DNA of 64,000 bases from JAKJEP01 sp964580995. GTDB lineage: Bacteria; Planctomycetota; Phycisphaerae; Sedimentisphaerales; SM23-30. The notes beneath the pieces were generated by a model. The model searched no databases, was not told where the DNA came from, and worked only from the letters and a program-made list of their open reading frames with translations. Below are positions 62,012 through 64,000 of this stretch, in pieces (position 1 is the first letter of the stretch; each line of letters starts with the position of its first letter). The stretch lies in assembly GCA_964580995.1 (NCBI GenBank), contig CAZOMV010000003.1, positions 40,521-104,520 on the forward strand, in the 5' to 3' direction. A program made the position numbers and the translations under genes.

Positions 62012-62203
62012 CTACGTAGGGAGAAATCTGCCCGTCGATTTCCCGGAATCGCCAGCCGATTCGAACATCGACGCCAACTCTTCCATGAATCGATAGGGTT
62101 TCGCATTTTCCGAGCAAGAACCTGATCCAGCCGAGGCACTTTCATCCTCCCCCCATTCCGCCAATAACCATTCAAAAGCCTGTACGCTGAGATCCAACTC
62201 CAT
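62012..62203 (-). CDS. Small acidic protein of unknown function (63 residues)
   Basis: The ATG at 62203 has an ideal SD: GGAGGTAAATT, the same sequence as before the beta-helix gene at 23229. The product starts MELDLSVQAFEWLLAEWGED and is rich in Glu, Asp and Ser with one hydrophobic helix-like stretch; there is no signal or membrane span. A longer frame through 62253 reaches into the ubiD region only in another phase and is not supported. I do not recognise it. It is convergent with the ubiD-family gene. Confidence 0.55.
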   Translation of the reverse strand: MELDLSVQAFEWLLAEWGEDESASAGSGSCSENAKPYRFMEELASMFESAGDSGKSTGRFLPT

Positions 62204-62696
62204 AATTTACCTCCGTCGCTAATGTTGGCAATCCGAAAAATTCTTCCCAACACTAACTACAGCTACATGTAAATTTTTCTCTCTCTCAATTTCCATACCG
62301 AGCGGCACTTTCATCAGAGTCATAAAAATAAAGACCCGATATGGGACAGGAAAGAAAAGCATCCTTGCCATTTGGCCTACTAGATTATGGTTATATTATC
62401 AGACCTCCATCAACAATGCAAGCCCAAATTTGCCAAATAGCCTGAAAAACGGAAAAAACTCATGACAAAACCCTTTTAAAAAACGATAATATTTATGGTA
62501 AAACCTTATAAAATCCTCAGTTATCAAGCGACAACTTGATTTAATAACAGGAAAAACGAACAAAGGTATTTGCCGTTTGTATAATATAGTATTATAATAT
62601 AAGAGATTGGAATTATAGTATGGGACGCTGCACGCTAGAGGCGTTACAATCATTATATTCGATAGCACCGGTGTCTGTAAAAGAAACGAAGCCGTT
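62204..62696. other. Intergenic region, 493 bp, with promoter of the N/T/S-rich protein gene
   Basis: AT-rich with no gene. A good plus-strand promoter is present: TTGCCG (62570-62575), 17-nt spacer, TATAAT (62593-62598), leaving a leader of about 90 nt. A minus-strand promoter for the small acidic protein must lie near 62220-62300 but is not obvious. Confidence 0.6.
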
Positions 62697-63488
62697 ATGT
62701 ACAAAAAATACAAAATAGTTTTTATGGCACTTATCGCCCTGATTCTCAGCAGCTTACCTTCAACCGCCCGGGCCCAGGAAAGCGTCAACCCAGTATATAA
62801 CAATAGTTCCGTCCGGGGACTACGATCTTTTCAGGGCTATGAGTCCAGGCCTTCTTCTTCTCTTTCAACCTGGGTCAATTATTCCACAGGCATTGCGGAT
62901 CTTACCACCACCAACAGACGTACCGACAATCCTCTGGCCATTTCCCGCTCCGCCCGGATCCCCGGTATGCCCACCATCACCAACACCGGCCTGGCTCCAG
63001 CCCGATCGGCCACCCAAACAAACACCACCCAAAACAATAATCTATCCCTTGATTCAACTAAAATCTCAACCATCAACCAGCTTGCCCCCGTCGGCAGTAC
63101 CTTAACATTGCAAACCCAACTCCAACCCATCCGCCCCCTCTACAACCGATATAACCGCAATACCCAATTTCTGGTTCAGCCCCAAAACCTCGGCAGCACA
63201 GATTCTTCCGACGCCATGAGTCAATCAAATACCCCCACTACTACCAATACCTATTCCTACAGCGAACTCAAACAAAACGTGCTGGCCAATTCCAAAAATT
63301 CCCTGGCCAACAAAAATATTTTCCCACGCATAGGACTGGCCGGCTCTCAAAATAATCTGCTCGGCACCCAAACCCTCAGCGGCAGACCAACGACAGGTCA
63401 GAGAAATACCCGTTCTCTCTCGTCAACCACCCGCACCAGCGCCATGGGATTCACTCCCAGCAATTTCGATCCTCTTTCACGCCAATAA
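62697..63488 (+). CDS. Secreted low-complexity Asn/Thr/Ser-rich protein
   Basis: 263 residues with a signal peptide ending PSTARAQ. The mature chain is very rich in Asn, Thr, Ser, Gln and Leu and has no recognisable domain. It contains fragments such as NNNLSLDSTKIS, LYNRYNRNTQFLVQPQNLG and TTTNTYSYSEL. It probably is disordered or extended, perhaps an extracellular matrix or surface protein. Its 3' end overlaps the convergent epimerase gene by 12 nt. The promoter at 62570 indicates a monocistronic unit. I do not recognise a family. Confidence 0.7.
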   Translation: MYKKYKIVFMALIALILSSLPSTARAQESVNPVYNNSSVRGLRSFQGYESRPSSSLSTWVNYSTGIADLTTTNRRTDNPLAISRSARIPGMPTITNTGLAPARSATQTNTTQNNNLSLDSTKISTINQLAPVGSTLTLQTQLQPIRPLYNRYNRNTQFLVQPQNLGSTDSSDAMSQSNTPTTTNTYSYSELKQNVLANSKNSLANKNIFPRIGLAGSQNNLLGTQTLSGRPTTGQRNTRSLSSTTRTSAMGFTPSNFDPLSRQ

Positions 63489-64000
63489 CCATTCCGTCTT
63501 GATCCCGATCGACGCCACCGTAACCTTCCCCGTATATTCCCTGGCCGCAGGATTCACAAATCCCTTCTTCAGCGCCGCAAATGTCACCGTATGGCCCGCC
63601 CGCACCGCTGCCCCCAGCGGCTCCCCCGTATCGCAATCCAGCCCCGACGGTATATCCAGCGCCAACACCACCCGCCCCAGCCGATTGATCGTCTCAATCG
63701 CCGTCCGGATCGGCTCCCGCGCCGGCCCCGCCGCCCCCGTCCCCAGCAGCCCATCCACCAGCAAATCACAATCCCCCGCCCTTGCCTCAATCTCCCGCCC
63801 GGCCGCCGCCGGCTCTCCCGCCGGATAATGCACCGCCAGCCCCATCCTCTCGATGATCCGCAAATTGCTCAACGCATCCCCCTGGATCCGCTCCCGCTCC
63901 CCCAGCACCAGCACCTCCACCCGATACCCCCCATTATACAAATGCCGCGCCACCACAAACCCGTCCCCCCCATTATTCCCGGTCCCCGCCAGCACGCACA
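63477..64000 (-). CDS. nnrE: NAD(P)H-hydrate epimerase (YjeF_N domain), 5' end cut off
   Basis: The gene continues past the right edge; 174 C-terminal residues are visible. The start of the visible part, VLAGTGNNGGDGFVVARHL, is the nucleotide-binding GxGNNGGDG motif. LLVDGLLGTGAAG, ALDIPSGLDCDTG and TFAALKKGF are the other YjeF_N landmarks. The enzyme converts R-NAD(P)HX to the S-form for repair by the dehydratase. The chain stops at the end of the epimerase domain (ASIGIKTEWLLA), so the dehydratase domain is not fused at the C-terminus here. It is convergent with and overlaps the preceding gene. Confidence 0.88.
   Translation of the reverse strand, partial: CVLAGTGNNGGDGFVVARHLYNGGYRVEVLVLGERERIQGDALSNLRIIERMGLAVHYPAGEPAAAGREIEARAGDCDLLVDGLLGTGAAGPAREPIRTAIETINRLGRVVLALDIPSGLDCDTGEPLGAAVRAGHTVTFAALKKGFVNPAAREYTGKVTVASIGIKTEWLLA

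Noticed and set aside
61831..62253. 140-residue minus-strand frame overlapping the end of the ubiD-family gene
   Set aside because: Overlaps a firm gene; the shorter 63-residue frame with a perfect SD in another phase explains the region better.
1..64000. CRISPR arrays, tRNA or rRNA genes, insertion sequences
   Set aside because: No regularly spaced repeats, cloverleaf or rRNA sequence, transposase or terminal inverted repeats were seen on reading both strands; small tRNAs in AT-rich spacers cannot be fully excluded without a program.

Overview
The window looks like a chromosomal segment of an anaerobic, polysaccharide-degrading planctomycete, most likely class Phycisphaerae (Sedimentisphaerales-like). 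This is an inference from gene content. The signs are type II pseudopilin-like proteins with 'FTLIEL' leaders and 'FVDG' ends, a PEP-CTERM-tailed protein, secreted beta-helix proteins ending in a single dockerin-like Ca-binding loop, ECF sigma factors with membrane or LolA-like extensions, Tat-exported Gfo/Idh/MocA oxidoreductases next to a DUF1080 lipoprotein, many glycoside hydrolases, and no SusC/SusD pair. No tRNA, rRNA, IS element, phage gene or CRISPR array was seen.

Region 1 (1-18.8 kb, minus strand) is a tightly packed saccharide-utilisation operon read from a LacI-type regulator at 18.7 kb. In order it encodes a GH36-like/SGNH-esterase fusion, two large paralogous secreted GH2 enzymes, a cytoplasmic beta-mannosidase-like GH2, a small GH5-like enzyme, a cytoplasmic GH78 rhamnosidase and the start of a GPH/MelB-type sugar:cation symporter. 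Gaps are short or overlapping (ATGA and TAATG junctions). The mix of exported and cytoplasmic enzymes plus a transporter suggests extracellular trimming, oligosaccharide uptake, then intracellular finishing of a rhamnose/mannose/galactose-containing, probably acetylated, glycan.

Region 2 (18.9-31.7 kb) is an envelope and signalling neighbourhood. It holds two pseudopilin-like proteins, a 1071-residue internally duplicated beta-helix/propeller protein, a sigma factor fused to a membrane and extracytoplasmic domain, a PEP-CTERM protein, a C39-type papain-like protein with a Cys-rich tail, and an ECF sigma factor with a two-zinc-finger membrane anti-sigma factor.

Region 3 (32-37 kb) is a cell-shape cluster: a membrane coiled-coil protein, a small single-span protein, mreB, mreC, mreD and a small basic ORF, followed by an RRM RNA-binding protein with a clear terminator.

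Region 4 (37-50 kb) holds a secreted beta-helix protein, a GH29 fucosidase, proA-proB (reversed from the common proBA order) under a promoter containing a 12-bp palindrome, a GH123/DUF4091-like hydrolase, apolipoprotein N-acyltransferase and a duplicated PH-like membrane protein.

Region 5 (50-64 kb) holds a XylR-type AraC regulator, a possible orphan sRNA, an AT-rich NYN-domain gene, and a DUF1080/Gfo-Idh/Gfo-Idh/HEAT operon that may process 3-keto sugars. It continues with a YejM-like membrane hydrolase, a GNAT acetyltransferase, a UbiD-family decarboxylase, two unknown small or secreted proteins and a truncated NAD(P)HX epimerase. Start codons were moved downstream for several genes where a Shine-Dalgarno (SD) sequence or signal peptide decides the choice.
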